From positions 1 through 41,646 of the forward strand of contig NZ_CALXGA010000011.1 in assembly GCF_944387725.1 (NCBI RefSeq): a DNA stretch of 41,646 nucleotides. Direction: 5' to 3'. The notes under the pieces were generated by a model. It was not told the DNA's origin. It searched no databases and was given only the letters and a program-made list of their open reading frames with translations. The translations under genes were made by a program, and so were the position numbers. The stretch's first letter is position 1. The number at the start of each line of letters is the position of its first letter. The stretch is from an uncultured Intestinimonas sp. Its GTDB lineage: Bacteria > Bacillota > Clostridia > Oscillospirales > Oscillospiraceae. Shown here piece by piece: positions 8,286-16,770 of the stretch.

Positions 8286-9134
8286 TTACTTCTTCCGGCT
8301 GCGGCCCTTCCTGCCGCCGCCGGACCCGCCTTCCGTGCCGCCTCCCACAACGTCTCGCCGGTTCTGGTTGACGAAGGTCATCAGCCGTTCCCGGAGGAAC
8401 TTTGGATTCTCGCCGGACTGAATGGCCATGATGCCCTCCACAATGATCTGCCGGCAGAGGATTTCCTCCTCGTCCCGGGCGGTGAGGTTGGCCACAATGG
8501 GGTTGAAGATGACGTGGGCCATCATACAGCCATAGAAGGTCGTCACCAGAGCCACCGACATGTTCGGGCCCAGGGAGCTCAGGTCGGCGCTGTCCAGATC
8601 CTTGAGCATGTTGATGAGTCCAATGAGGGTGCCGATCATACCGAAGGCCGGGGCTGCGTTGGAGCCCCGTTCGTACATTGACATGACCTCCTGGTGTCGG
8701 GCCGAGGTCTGCTCAATGTCGTTTTCCAGGATGCCCCGGACCCGGTCTGGGTCGTTGGCGTCCACGATGAGCATGATGGCCTGGCGGAAGAAGGGGTCTG
8801 GCTGCTGGTTGGCTCTCTCCTCCAGGGCTAACAGGCCGTTTTTCCGGGCAATCTGGGCCAGCTCCACCAGCTGATCCACATAGGTGTCCGGCTCGAAAGC
8901 CTTGGACCGCAGCAGGATGGCAAAGTGCTTGGGAAAGGACTTTGCCAGCTTCGGATACGAGGCGATCACCACCGAGAGGGTGCCGAACACCGTGATCAGC
9001 ACGCTGGACAGGTCGACGAAGTTTAAGAGATTGGCCATGGTGACGGTAACGCCGCCCGCGCCGATGGTGACCACAATACCGAACATGGTAAAAAATGTAG
9101 CCAGGAGAACGCCCACTAAGTACATTACATTCAT
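8286..9134 (-). CDS. motA: Flagellar stator protein MotA
   Basis: MotA forms the ring of the stator that pushes on FliG. The 282-residue product has four membrane helices: two near the N-terminus (MNVMYLVGVLLATFFTMFGI and an adjacent one) and two in the second half (NAAPAFGMIGTLIGLINML and SVALVTTFYGCMMAHVIFNP), separated by the cytoplasmic torque loop. The two conserved prolines of the channel region are there (APAF and FNP). The C-terminus ends in a Gly/Arg/Lys-rich tail (GGSGGGRKGRSRKK) not usual in the family. Followed after 27 bp by motB. Confidence 0.96.
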   Translation of the reverse strand: MNVMYLVGVLLATFFTMFGIVVTIGAGGVTVTMANLLNFVDLSSVLITVFGTLSVVIASYPKLAKSFPKHFAILLRSKAFEPDTYVDQLVELAQIARKNGLLALEERANQQPDPFFRQAIMLIVDANDPDRVRGILENDIEQTSARHQEVMSMYERGSNAAPAFGMIGTLIGLINMLKDLDSADLSSLGPNMSVALVTTFYGCMMAHVIFNPIVANLTARDEEEILCRQIIVEGIMAIQSGENPKFLRERLMTFVNQNRRDVVGGGTEGGSGGGRKGRSRKK

Positions 9135-9190
9135 AACTGTTTTCCCCTTCTATCTCTCAATCCTCCGGCCCCATGGGGCCGCCGCAGGCC

Positions 9191-9409
9191 TCAGCCTCTC
9201 CGGTCGTTGACGGTGATTTCCCGGTGAATATCCTGGACCTTGGCGTTGTAGTCGGCGATCTTCTGGATGATCTGCTCCACTGTGTCCCGGACCAGGTAGT
9301 AGTCGTGATTCATCATCACGACCTTGCACTCTGGGATGAGCTCGATGCACTCGATTTGGTTGTGGTTGATGAGGAACCGCTCTCCGTTCATTTTTTGCAG
9401 AACAATCAT
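9191..9409 (-). CDS. flbD: FlbD-family flagellar protein
   Basis: Small 72-residue protein of the FlbD (SwrD-like) family, often found between flgE and motA in Firmicutes. In Bacillus the SwrD homologue raises flagellar torque. The sequence starts MIVLQKMNGERFLINHNQIE and contains the family core CIELIPECKVVMMNHDYYLV. No membrane helix is seen. The family and the position between flgE and motA agree; the exact role here is inferred from relatives. Confidence 0.9.
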   Translation of the reverse strand: MIVLQKMNGERFLINHNQIECIELIPECKVVMMNHDYYLVRDTVEQIIQKIADYNAKVQDIHREITVNDRRG

Positions 9410-9437
9410 GGTATGCTCCTCTCAGGCCGCCCCGCCG

Positions 9438-9462
9438 GGCCCCGGGGTTCTTCCCCGGGGCC
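9438..9462 (-). other. Intercistronic GC hairpin between flgE and flbD
   Basis: A perfect 10-bp inverted repeat (GGCCCCGGGG, loop of 5, CCCCGGGGCC) lies in the 77-bp gap between flgE and flbD. There is no following T-run in the direction of transcription, so it is more likely an mRNA-stability or processing hairpin protecting the 3' end of the flgE message than a terminator. Confidence 0.5.
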
Positions 9463-9486
9463 GCGGAGCTGCGGTCACGAAAAAAC

Positions 9487-10566
9487 TCAGCGCTTGAGGT
9501 TCACCAGCTCTTCCAGCATGGTGTCGGTCACGGTGATGATGCGGGTGTTGGCCTGGTAGCCCCGCTGGTAAATGATCATGTTGGCAAACTCGGTGGCCAG
9601 ATCGGTGCCCGACTGCTCCAGGAAGCCGGTCATCAGGGAGGTCTGGCTGCCGCCCAGCAGCTGGGTGCCCTCGGGGGCGTCATCAGGCGTCTGGTTGTTC
9701 AGGTTGCCGGTGACGGCGCTGTTGGGGGCGCTGATGCTGATGTCCCCCGCCGCGTCTCCGGCGGTGTAGTAGGGGCCCTCGGTGTGGGACAGGCCGTTGG
9801 GGTTCTCCACCTTGCCCAGGGCGATGTAGCCCACCACCACCGGGTCCTTGGTATCATCGTTGACGCAGGTGATGCGGCCGTTCTCGTCGATCTGGAGACT
9901 GGTGTAGTTGATGGTGTCGGGATCGGCGCCAACATCGCCCGCCTCGGGCTCCACATTTGCGTTGACGCCCGCAGCCCCCTGTCCGGGATAGACGGTGGCG
10001 CCCACTTCCGCATTTAGGCCGTTGCCTTCCACGGCGGCAAGGGGCAGGCGGATGGGCGCCAGGACGGTGCTCGTGGACACCCCTGTCGTCCCGGGATCTT
10101 CCGTGCCGGTGGTGGTGAGGAAGCCGTAGACCACATTGCCGCCGCCGTCCACCAGATAGCCGTCGGCGTCAAACTCGAAGTCGCCCACCCGGCTCAGGGA
10201 CAGGCTCTTGAAGTCCTCCTTGTTGGTAAAGTCCAGCGTCTTGGGCCCCACCAGGAAGAAGCCGTCGCCCTGGATGGCGCAGTCCAGGGGGAAGCCGGTG
10301 GACTCCAGGGCCTGGCTGGTCATGTCCAGGTCGATGGTGCCCACGCTGGTGCCGTAGCCGGTCTGCCGGGGGTTGGTGCCGCCCATGGTAACGGTGCCGG
10401 CCGAGCCGGCGGACTGAGTGGAGTAAATGCTCTCCCGGAAGGTGACGCGCCCGGCCTTGTAGCCGTAGGTGTTGACGTTGGCCACGTTGTTGCCCACCGT
10501 GTTCAGGGCCTCCATGTGGGCCTTCAGCCCGGAGATGCCCGCGCTCATTGCGCCTGTCAATGCCAT
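9487..10566 (-). CDS. flgE: Flagellar hook protein FlgE
   Basis: Hook protein of 359 residues. The N-terminal rod/hook D0 motif (SGISGLKAHMEALNTVGNNV followed by ANVNTYGYKA), the Dc segment with the IQGDGFFLVGP motif, and the C-terminal D0 helix (GTDLATEFANMIIYQRGYQA) are all clear. It is a short hook protein with a compact middle domain. Encoded downstream of the hook-cap gene flgD and a conserved flagellar-operon gene, as usual. The N-terminal IQGDGFF motif is shared with other FlgE/F/G proteins; context after flgD and FliK supports FlgE. Confidence 0.94.
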   Translation of the reverse strand: MALTGAMSAGISGLKAHMEALNTVGNNVANVNTYGYKAGRVTFRESIYSTQSAGSAGTVTMGGTNPRQTGYGTSVGTIDLDMTSQALESTGFPLDCAIQGDGFFLVGPKTLDFTNKEDFKSLSLSRVGDFEFDADGYLVDGGGNVVYGFLTTTGTEDPGTTGVSTSTVLAPIRLPLAAVEGNGLNAEVGATVYPGQGAAGVNANVEPEAGDVGADPDTINYTSLQIDENGRITCVNDDTKDPVVVGYIALGKVENPNGLSHTEGPYYTAGDAAGDISISAPNSAVTGNLNNQTPDDAPEGTQLLGGSQTSLMTGFLEQSGTDLATEFANMIIYQRGYQANTRIITVTDTMLEELVNLKR

Positions 10567-10666
10567 TTGAATCGCTCTCCTTTTCTAAGGGTCCGCGCCG
10601 GCGCCGCCGGAGGTCCGCCAGTCGGGCGGCCTCCAGGACATCCAAACTTGGTCCTGCCCTCTGTGT

Positions 10667-11056
10667 TCACAGGATCACGGCGCCGTCGATGTTGGTAAAG
10701 ATGTTCTCCCTCATCTCCTCCTGGGAGATGGCGGTAATCACCCGCCCGTTGGGGACGTTAATGATGAAGGCCAGGCTCCGGTCCAGGGCCAGGATGTTGG
10801 TGGCTCCCTTGGCCTGGGCCCGCTCCACCGAGTCGGTCAGCCGGTCCAGCAGTCCCGGGGTCACTTCCACCCCCCGCTCCTCCGCCCGCGCCATTGCGTG
10901 CTTGGAGAAAGCCACCTGCCGCCCCTCCGACCGCTCCAGCTCCTGCTGGAGGGCGGCGGCGAAGCCGGTGCGCCCGCCGTCCGTTCGGACCGCCTGTTCC
11001 CGTCCCCCACCGGTCCCCAGCTGGGGGCCCAGGGCAGAGGAAACATGGTCGATCAT
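10667..11056 (-). CDS. Conserved flagellar-operon protein (flagellar 'putative' family, between flgD and flgE)
   Basis: 129-residue protein of the small family found in Firmicutes flagellar operons between flgD and flgE (known by name only as a flagellar operon protein). The start at ATG 11056 (MIDHVSSALGPQ) is preceded by GGAGG at 8 nt; a longer open frame to 11209 is out-of-frame flgD sequence. Recognisable blocks are VAFSKHAMARAEERGVEV and the C-terminal ALDRSLAFIINVPNGRVITA followed by ISQEEMRENIFTNIDGAV. It is soluble and mostly helical in appearance. The biochemical role is not known; a link to hook assembly is inferred from place only. Confidence 0.88.
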   Translation of the reverse strand: MIDHVSSALGPQLGTGGGREQAVRTDGGRTGFAAALQQELERSEGRQVAFSKHAMARAEERGVEVTPGLLDRLTDSVERAQAKGATNILALDRSLAFIINVPNGRVITAISQEEMRENIFTNIDGAVIL

Positions 11057-11081
11057 GCTCCCGCCTCCTTGTGGATAAGTA

Positions 11082-11666
11082 TCAGCTCTGCTCTGTGGAC
11101 GGCGTCTCCGTCTCGGAGCCGGAACTGCCGCCCTCGCCCTCCGACGGCGTCTCAGGCACCGCAGGGAGCGTCCCCACCGCCATAATGTCGCTGAGGGCGT
11201 ACATCTCACCGCCCACGAAGATCACGGGGCTGCCCTGATAGGTGCCGGTGCCGGTGACCTCGCCCACCAGCTCCTGGAGGTTGCCCTGGTCATCGTACAC
11301 GCCGATGGTCACGGTCTTGCCCACCAGGGAGGCGGCATAGGTCAGGGTGTTGGCCTCCACCAGGCTGTCGATGCTGGTCTGTACCTTGGTCATCATCTCC
11401 ACCACCGACATCTGCACCAGCTGGTTGAGCATGTCAGAGGTGTCCGTGGCGTTGTCCATGGTCTGGTTCTGGAGCTGCTGCACCATGAGCTGGAGGTAGT
11501 CCTCGAAGTCCAGGCCGGTGTCCTCGCCGGGCTGGTTGATTTCAACGCCGTTGGCGTCCAGCCAGTCCAGCTGCTCCTGGGTGAGCCCTCTGGCGGCGCT
11601 CTGGCCGCTCAGGGTAGAGGAATAATAGCGGTTCTCCACCCCTTGGGGCATAAAATCACTTGCCAT
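11082..11666 (-). CDS. flgD: Hook-capping protein FlgD
   Basis: FlgD caps the growing hook and guides FlgE insertion. The 194-residue product has the N-terminal FlgD segment (DFEDYLQLMVQQLQNQ, then TSDMLNQLVQMSVVEMM). This is followed by a short domain with SLVGKTVTI and VGEVTGTGTYQGSPVIFVGG, the region that corresponds to the FlgD Tudor-like fold. It ends with an acidic Ser/Glu/Thr-rich tail. Shorter than enterobacterial FlgD, but usual for Clostridia. Follows fliK by 21 bp. Confidence 0.94.
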   Translation of the reverse strand: MASDFMPQGVENRYYSSTLSGQSAARGLTQEQLDWLDANGVEINQPGEDTGLDFEDYLQLMVQQLQNQTMDNATDTSDMLNQLVQMSVVEMMTKVQTSIDSLVEANTLTYAASLVGKTVTIGVYDDQGNLQELVGEVTGTGTYQGSPVIFVGGEMYALSDIMAVGTLPAVPETPSEGEGGSSGSETETPSTEQS

Positions 11667-11687
11667 AGGGTATGTATCTCCTTTCCG

Positions 11688-12911
11688 TCAGACCAGATCG
11701 GTCTGATAGAGGCCCAGCCGGAGCTGATGGAGGAAGTCCTCCGTCTCCTCCCGCCGGGGCTGCTGCTCCTGGTGGCGGGAGTGTCCGCGCTCCTGCTGCC
11801 CGTTCTGCTGGTCGGGCTGCTGCCAGGGCCGCTCAGACTCCCGGGCCTGGGGAACTTCCACCCGGACCTCCCCCTGGCCGCTGCTCTGGAGCAGCATACC
11901 CAGCGTGGAGGCGTGCTCCCGCAGGAGATGGGCGGTCTGCTCGTTCTCCGCCCGCAGCACCACCTGAAGCACCCCGGCATCGCTCCGGGTCAGCTCCACG
12001 GCCAGATTGCCCAGGTGCTCCGGGGAGAGCCGCAGCGCTACCTTCTGCTGTCCCTGCTCCAGGGCCCCCATGAGGGTCCGGCTCAGGTTGGCGTCAAACT
12101 GGTCGGAAGTGGTGTCCAGGGTGGGGGCGTTGCCCACCTTCACCGGCGCGGTCTCCACCTCCCGGAAGAGAGGCTGCCCGGCGCTGTTGTCCTGGACAGT
12201 CACGGCGTCTGGGGTATCCTGGGACTGCTTGCCGCTGGTCTGCACGTCGGGGGCCTCGGCCCGAACCTGGGTCTGCTCCTCCACCACGGGCTGGACCTCC
12301 TGCTGGGCCTGCGCCTGGGGCTGGACGCTCTGCGGCTGCTGGACGTTCTCCTGGGACTGGGGCTGGACCTGCTGGGTCTGGGTCTGCGTCTGAACCAGCT
12401 CCGGCTGAGCCTCCCGGAGGGGGACCGCCTGCTGTGCCGGGGCCTCCTGGGCCACCGGGGCGGCAGTTTCCACCCCCTGAGGCTGCTGCTCCACCGCCGG
12501 CAGGATCTCCGCCGTCAGGGCCAGGACCTCCGCCTGGGGCTCCGCCGCCTCCGGCTCCTGGATCACCACCGGGACCTGCACCGGGACGGCCGGCGCCGTC
12601 AGGGCCGCCGCCAGCTCCGCCAACACCCGGTCATTCTGACCGTCGGTGGAGGGAGCGGCCTCGGTCTGGCCTCCGTCCTCCACGGGCTTCTGGACGGGCG
12701 CCTCCTGGCTGGCGGTGCTGTCCGCGGGCTTCTGCTCCGGCCGCGTGGACTCGGCCTGGGTCTTCTTGTCCTCCAGCATGGTCTGGAACTGGCTCTTCTC
12801 CCCTGTGCCGCTGGTAGAATTGCCCACCTGAGGCAGGGAGTTCTGGCTGAACTGGACGGCCATCTGCGCCATCCGCAGCAGCAGCTCCGCATCGTTCGCG
12901 TTCACATTCAT
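11688..12911 (-). CDS. fliK: Hook-length control protein FliK
   Basis: Secreted molecular ruler that sets hook length and triggers the FlhB switch. The 407-residue product has a long low-complexity N-terminal/middle part very rich in Gln, Pro, Glu and Ala (for example QTQTQTQQVQPQSQ), typical of the extended ruler. A compact C-terminal domain (about 270-350) has the family pattern VALRLSPEHLGNLAVELTRS followed by LQVVLRAENEQTAHLLREH. A Gln-rich tail follows. Ruler length probably fits the short hook protein. Position between fliJ and flgD is standard. Confidence 0.93.
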   Translation of the reverse strand: MNVNANDAELLLRMAQMAVQFSQNSLPQVGNSTSGTGEKSQFQTMLEDKKTQAESTRPEQKPADSTASQEAPVQKPVEDGGQTEAAPSTDGQNDRVLAELAAALTAPAVPVQVPVVIQEPEAAEPQAEVLALTAEILPAVEQQPQGVETAAPVAQEAPAQQAVPLREAQPELVQTQTQTQQVQPQSQENVQQPQSVQPQAQAQQEVQPVVEEQTQVRAEAPDVQTSGKQSQDTPDAVTVQDNSAGQPLFREVETAPVKVGNAPTLDTTSDQFDANLSRTLMGALEQGQQKVALRLSPEHLGNLAVELTRSDAGVLQVVLRAENEQTAHLLREHASTLGMLLQSSGQGEVRVEVPQARESERPWQQPDQQNGQQERGHSRHQEQQPRREETEDFLHQLRLGLYQTDLV

Positions 12912-12947
12912 TCGTTCTCACCTCCTTTCAATGGGATTCTCTATCGT

Positions 12948-13400
12948 TCACGACAAATTGGACGCCATCACCCGGGTGGTGGACACCAGCTCGTCGATGA
13001 ACTGCTCCTCCTGCTTCTGGACCATCTTCTGGTAGTCCTCCAGCTTGTGGTCCCGGAGCTTCTCCAGGGAGGCCGTCTCCTGCCGGGCGGCCACCATCTT
13101 CAGGCGCTTCTCCTCGGCCTCGTCCTGGAGCTGGCGCAGCCGCTTCTCCTGGGCCTGGATCTCCTTTTCCAGCACCCGGAGACCCGACTCGTAGCCCATG
13201 GCGTCGGCGATGGTGATACCCTCCGCCGCCGCTTCCCGGAACTCCTGATTCAGGTCTCGGTAGCGCCCCTCGGTCTGCCGCAGGAGGGCCTCCTGCTCCC
13301 GGACCCGCTGGGCCGCGACGGCGTACTCGTTCTGGAGGCTCTCCAGAACCTGGAGCTTGTAGCGCAGCACCGTGTCCAGGCTGAATTGAAATTTCTTCAT
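12948..13400 (-). CDS. fliJ: Flagellar export chaperone FliJ
   Basis: FliJ is a coiled-coil protein that sits in the FliI ring and activates the export gate. The 150-residue product is almost wholly charged coiled coil (for example VLEKEIQAQEKRLRQLQDEA) and begins MKKFQFSLDTVLRYKLQVLE, the characteristic start of the family. It lies 19 bp after fliI and before fliK. Length agrees with the family. Confidence 0.94.
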   Translation of the reverse strand: MKKFQFSLDTVLRYKLQVLESLQNEYAVAAQRVREQEALLRQTEGRYRDLNQEFREAAAEGITIADAMGYESGLRVLEKEIQAQEKRLRQLQDEAEEKRLKMVAARQETASLEKLRDHKLEDYQKMVQKQEEQFIDELVSTTRVMASNLS

Positions 13401-13419
13401 CGCTGACCGCCTCTTTTTC

Positions 13420-14721
13420 TTACAGCAGCTTTCTCATGAGCTCCAGGTCCTGGTCGTAGGAAAAGGCCTCGTTGATGCCCTGCATAAGGAATTGGTTGAT
13501 GCCGTCGATTTTACTCAGGGCGTAATCCAGCCTGGGGTTGGTTCCGGCCTTATAGGCCCCGATGGAGACCAGATCGGAGTTCTTTTCATAGATGGCCAGC
13601 ACGTCCCGGATGCGGGCGGCCAAATCCCGGTGCTCCTGGGAGACAATATCCACCATCAGACGGGAGATGCTGGCGCTGATGTCGATGGCGGGAAAGTGAC
13701 TGCTGTTGGCCAGCCGCCGGGAGAGGACGATGTGGCCGTCCAGAATACCCCGGACGGTGTCGGCGATGGGCTCATTGGTGTCGTCGCCCTCCACCAGCAC
13801 GGTGTAGACCCCGGTGATGGAGCCTTTTTGGAAATTGCCGCTGCGCTCTAAGAGCTTGGGGAGCTCGGCATAGATGGAGGGGGTGTAGCCCCGGGCCACC
13901 GGGGGCTCCCCCACCGCCAGGCCAATCTCCCGCTGGGCCATGGCGAAGCGGGTCAGGGAGTCCATCATCAGCAGCACGTCCAGCCCCTGGTCCCGGAAGT
14001 ACTCGGCGATTCCCGTGGCCACCGAAGGACACTGTTTGCGCAGCATGGCCGGCTGGTCGGAGGTGGCCACCACCAGCACCGAGCGGCGCATTCCCTCGGG
14101 CCCCAGGTCTTTCTCCATAAATTCCAGCACCTCACGGCCACGCTCGCCCACCAGGGCGATGACGTTGATGTCGGCCTTGACGTTCTTGGCGATCATGCCC
14201 ATGAGGGTGCTCTTGCCCACGCCGGAGCCGGCAAAGATGCCGATACGCTGGCCCTTGCCGATGGTGAGCATACTGTCAATGGCCTTGACCCCGAACTCCA
14301 TCCGCTCCCGGATGGGGGGCCGGGCCATGGGGTTGATGTACTGGCTGCCCTCCACGCAGAAGGGGACGCCGCCATGGAAGGGCCCCTTTCCGTCGATAGG
14401 CTGGCCCAGGGCGTTGATGACCCGGCCCTTGAGGAAGGGCCCCATCATCAGGCTCAGCCGCCGCCCGGTGTTGCGGACGAAGTTGCCCGCAGAGATGCCG
14501 GACATGTTTGCGTAGGGCATGAGGAGGATGCGGTCGTCCTTGAAGCCCACCACCTGGGCCATGACCTGCCCGCCGGACTCGCCGCTGTAGATCTGGCAGA
14601 TGTCCCCCACCGCCGCCCGGCCGCCGGAGGCCTCAATGGACATGCCCACGATATTCTCGATCTTGCCGGTGTAGCTGATGGTCTCCGCCTGCTTCACCCG
14701 CTGGATCATCTCCTGAAACAC
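13420..14721 (-). CDS. fliI: Flagellar export ATPase FliI
   Basis: ATPase of the flagellar export apparatus, related to F1-beta. The 433-residue product has the Walker A motif AGSGVGKS (about 164-171), a Walker B/DSLTRFAMAQRE region (LLMMDSLTRFA), and the GYTPSIYAELPKLLERSG segment typical of flagellar/type III ATPases. N-terminal beta-barrel and C-terminal helical domain are complete. Directly downstream of fliH (its regulator) and upstream of fliJ (its central stalk). Confidence 0.97.
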   Translation of the reverse strand: MFQEMIQRVKQAETISYTGKIENIVGMSIEASGGRAAVGDICQIYSGESGGQVMAQVVGFKDDRILLMPYANMSGISAGNFVRNTGRRLSLMMGPFLKGRVINALGQPIDGKGPFHGGVPFCVEGSQYINPMARPPIRERMEFGVKAIDSMLTIGKGQRIGIFAGSGVGKSTLMGMIAKNVKADINVIALVGERGREVLEFMEKDLGPEGMRRSVLVVATSDQPAMLRKQCPSVATGIAEYFRDQGLDVLLMMDSLTRFAMAQREIGLAVGEPPVARGYTPSIYAELPKLLERSGNFQKGSITGVYTVLVEGDDTNEPIADTVRGILDGHIVLSRRLANSSHFPAIDISASISRLMVDIVSQEHRDLAARIRDVLAIYEKNSDLVSIGAYKAGTNPRLDYALSKIDGINQFLMQGINEAFSYDQDLELMRKLL

Positions 14722-14745
14722 GTCCCTCGCCTCCTCTCTCCGGGG

Positions 14746-15567
14746 TCAGCCCTCCCGCAGGAGGTCCCGAATATTTCCCAACTGGGTGGAGGCGCTGGCG
14801 TCGATGATCTCGTTCGGCATCTCGATGATGCACGCCCCCGCCTCCCCGTCCGACATGGGGATAATTTTAATGTGGTCGGAGAGCCCCGCCAGCGCGGTGG
14901 TGAGCTCCGGGGTAACCTGGGCCAGGTCCCTGGCCTCACAGCCCCCCACATAGATGTGGACCCACTCCCGGCGCTTGAGCTTCTCGGTGGCCGTCTGGAT
15001 CATCCGGGCCACCACCTCCCGACTGCTCTTGAGGCTGACGTGGATGATCTTTTCAGCGATGGCCAGGCTCAGGTCGCACAGCTCCACCTGGGTCTCGTCC
15101 ATCAGACTCTCCCGGGCGGCGCTGGCCTTTTCCAGGAAAACCCGGAACTCCTCTGCCTGATGGCGGAGGGCCTCCTCCTGTTTGGCGTTCCACTCGGCCC
15201 GGGCCTGGGTGAGCCCCTCGGCACAGCCCTGGCGGAAGCCGTCGGCCCGGGCCTCCTCCCGAACGGCCTCGGCCTCCTGCTTGGCCTGCTCCCGGGCCTC
15301 CTCCAGCAGCCGGTCCCGCTCCCGGCGGGCGTCGGCCAGAATCTCGTCGGCCTGAACCTGGGCAAAGGAGAGCATGGCCGCCGCGCTGTTCTGCCCGGCC
15401 TCCTGACCGGCGGACTCCGAAGCCTCCTCCCCGGCGGGGGCCTCCTCCGGTTCCGGGGGGGACTCCTCCTGGGGGGCGGGCTCCTCCTCCACCTGGAGGT
15501 CCTCCGCCTCGGGAAAGGTATATGCGGCAAAGGCGGGCTTCAGGAAGCTCTTGAAGATGTTAGGCAA
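14746..15567 (-). CDS. fliH: Flagellar assembly protein FliH
   Basis: FliH binds and restrains FliI and docks it to the C-ring. The 273-residue protein has an acidic Glu/Pro-rich N-terminal part, a long central Ala/Glu/Arg coiled coil (AREQAKQEAEAVREEARA), and a C-terminal globular domain with the LSLAIAEKIIHVSLKSSREV block and HIYVGGCEARDL. The gene overlaps the end of fliG by 8 bp, suggesting translational coupling. Length and domain order agree with Firmicutes FliH. Confidence 0.93.
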   Translation of the reverse strand: MPNIFKSFLKPAFAAYTFPEAEDLQVEEEPAPQEESPPEPEEAPAGEEASESAGQEAGQNSAAAMLSFAQVQADEILADARRERDRLLEEAREQAKQEAEAVREEARADGFRQGCAEGLTQARAEWNAKQEEALRHQAEEFRVFLEKASAARESLMDETQVELCDLSLAIAEKIIHVSLKSSREVVARMIQTATEKLKRREWVHIYVGGCEARDLAQVTPELTTALAGLSDHIKIIPMSDGEAGACIIEMPNEIIDASASTQLGNIRDLLREG

Positions 15568-16603
15568 TGATATCGTCCTTTCCGCCCTTGAGAATAATCA
15601 GCTCGTTGCGCTCCTCCAGGTCCCGGATGATGCCCACAATGCGCTGCTGGGCATCCTCCACATCCCGGATGCGGACGTTGGTGGTCACCTCCAGATCCTC
15701 CCGGATGCTTTGGGCCATACGGGTGGACATGTTGGAGAAGATCTTGTTGGCCACGTCGCTGTTGGCCCCCTTGAGGGCCAGCACCAGGTCTCTGGGGTCG
15801 CAGTCCCGGACAAAGCGCTGCACCGAGCGGTCGTCCATGGTGATGATGTCCTCGAAGACGAACATACGCTTGCGGATCTCGTCGGCCAGGTCCTCGTTGT
15901 AGGAGGAGAGGCGGTCGAAGATGTTCTTCTCGCTGGAGCGGTCCAGATTGTTCATGATGTCGGCCACATAGTCCACGCCGCCCACCTTGACGTTGTTGGT
16001 GGTCATCAGGCTGGAGAACTTCTTCTCCATCTCGGCCTCGATGATCTTCACCGCCGTGGGGGAGGCGCTCTCCATCTTGGCGATGTTCTCCACCACCTTG
16101 ACCTGCCGCTCCTCGTCCAGCTCCTCGATGACGGCGGCCGACTTTTCGGCGTCCACATAGGAGAGCACCAGGGCGATGGTCTGGGGACGTTCATGCTGGA
16201 GAGCCGCATACAGGGACTTCTCGTCCGCCTTGTTCAGGAAGGAGAACTCCCGGTTTTTCAGGGACTTGGTCACCTTTTCCAGAAGGCTGTCCGCTGTCTG
16301 CTGGCCGTAGGCCTTTTCCAGCACCGCCCGGGCGTACTCCAGTCCGCCCTCGGTGACGGCCTTGTTGGTCATGCACATCTGGTAGTACTCGGTGAGTACG
16401 TCCTCCGTCATGTCGGAGTCCAGATAGCCCAGCTTCGCCACCTCCAGGGTGAGCTGCTCCACGTCCTCGGGGGACATATACTGATAGAGCTGGGATGCCT
16501 TATCTGTCCCCAGGGAGATGATCACCGCCGCAGCCTTCTGCTGTCGGGTGAGCTTGGGGTGGGCGCGGCCAACCGCTTTTGTCTCCACTGCCGGTTCACT
16601 CAT
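15560..16603 (-). CDS. fliG: Flagellar motor switch protein FliG
   Basis: FliG transmits torque between stator and rotor and sits on the FliF ring. The 347-residue product has all three domains: N-terminal FliF-binding, middle with the EHPQ-type motif, and C-terminal torque helix (RSVQRFVRDCDPRDLVLALK). The linker motif MFVF is intact. The EHPQ motif reads ERPQ here (QHERPQTIALVLSY), with His replaced by Arg, a change at a position that contacts FliM. The start codon overlaps the stop of the preceding mini-gene as ATGA, and the first residues (MSEPAVETKAVGRAHPK) are repeated at the start of that mini-gene. Confidence 0.97.
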   Translation of the reverse strand: MSEPAVETKAVGRAHPKLTRQQKAAAVIISLGTDKASQLYQYMSPEDVEQLTLEVAKLGYLDSDMTEDVLTEYYQMCMTNKAVTEGGLEYARAVLEKAYGQQTADSLLEKVTKSLKNREFSFLNKADEKSLYAALQHERPQTIALVLSYVDAEKSAAVIEELDEERQVKVVENIAKMESASPTAVKIIEAEMEKKFSSLMTTNNVKVGGVDYVADIMNNLDRSSEKNIFDRLSSYNEDLADEIRKRMFVFEDIITMDDRSVQRFVRDCDPRDLVLALKGANSDVANKIFSNMSTRMAQSIREDLEVTTNVRIRDVEDAQQRIVGIIRDLEERNELIILKGGKDDIIA

Positions 16604-16770
16604 CCCGTCTCATCTCCTTCTCTCAGCCACATCTTCACCATCTGGGCGGCAGCCTCCGGGTTCTCTTCCGCAAGCTTACGGATCTCTTTCGGCCCCACCG
16701 CCTTTTGCTGGGCAGCGGGCTTGGGACGGGGGCGGCCAGCCTCTCTTGTCTCCACTGCCGGTTCACTCAT
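16600..16770 (-). CDS. 56-residue fliG/fliF chimeric mini-gene from a junction duplication
   Basis: Between fliF and fliG lies an intact 56-codon frame whose ATG overlaps the fliF stop (ATGA) and whose stop overlaps the fliG start (ATGA). Its N-terminus copies the start of FliG (MSEPAVETREAGRP against MSEPAVETKAVGRA), and its C-terminus copies the end of FliF (AEENPEAAAQMVKMWLREGD against AEENPEIAAQMVKAWLKEGD). So it arose by tandem duplication of about 167 bp across the junction. An AGGAGATGAGACGGG site precedes the start, inside fliF. The copies have diverged in many bases but the frame and both overlaps are kept, which suggests selection. Since the FliF tail is the part that binds FliG, the product could be a small FliG-binding peptide; this is inference. 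It could also be a neutral spacer that preserves coupling. Confidence 0.72.
   Translation of the reverse strand: MSEPAVETREAGRPRPKPAAQQKAVGPKEIRKLAEENPEAAAQMVKMWLREGDETG

Noticed and set aside
11643-13406. Very long open frame on the plus strand opposite fliK and fliJ
   Set aside because: It is a mirror of GC-rich codons; no ribosome site, low-complexity Leu/Gly/His product, and the minus strand has clear flagellar genes.
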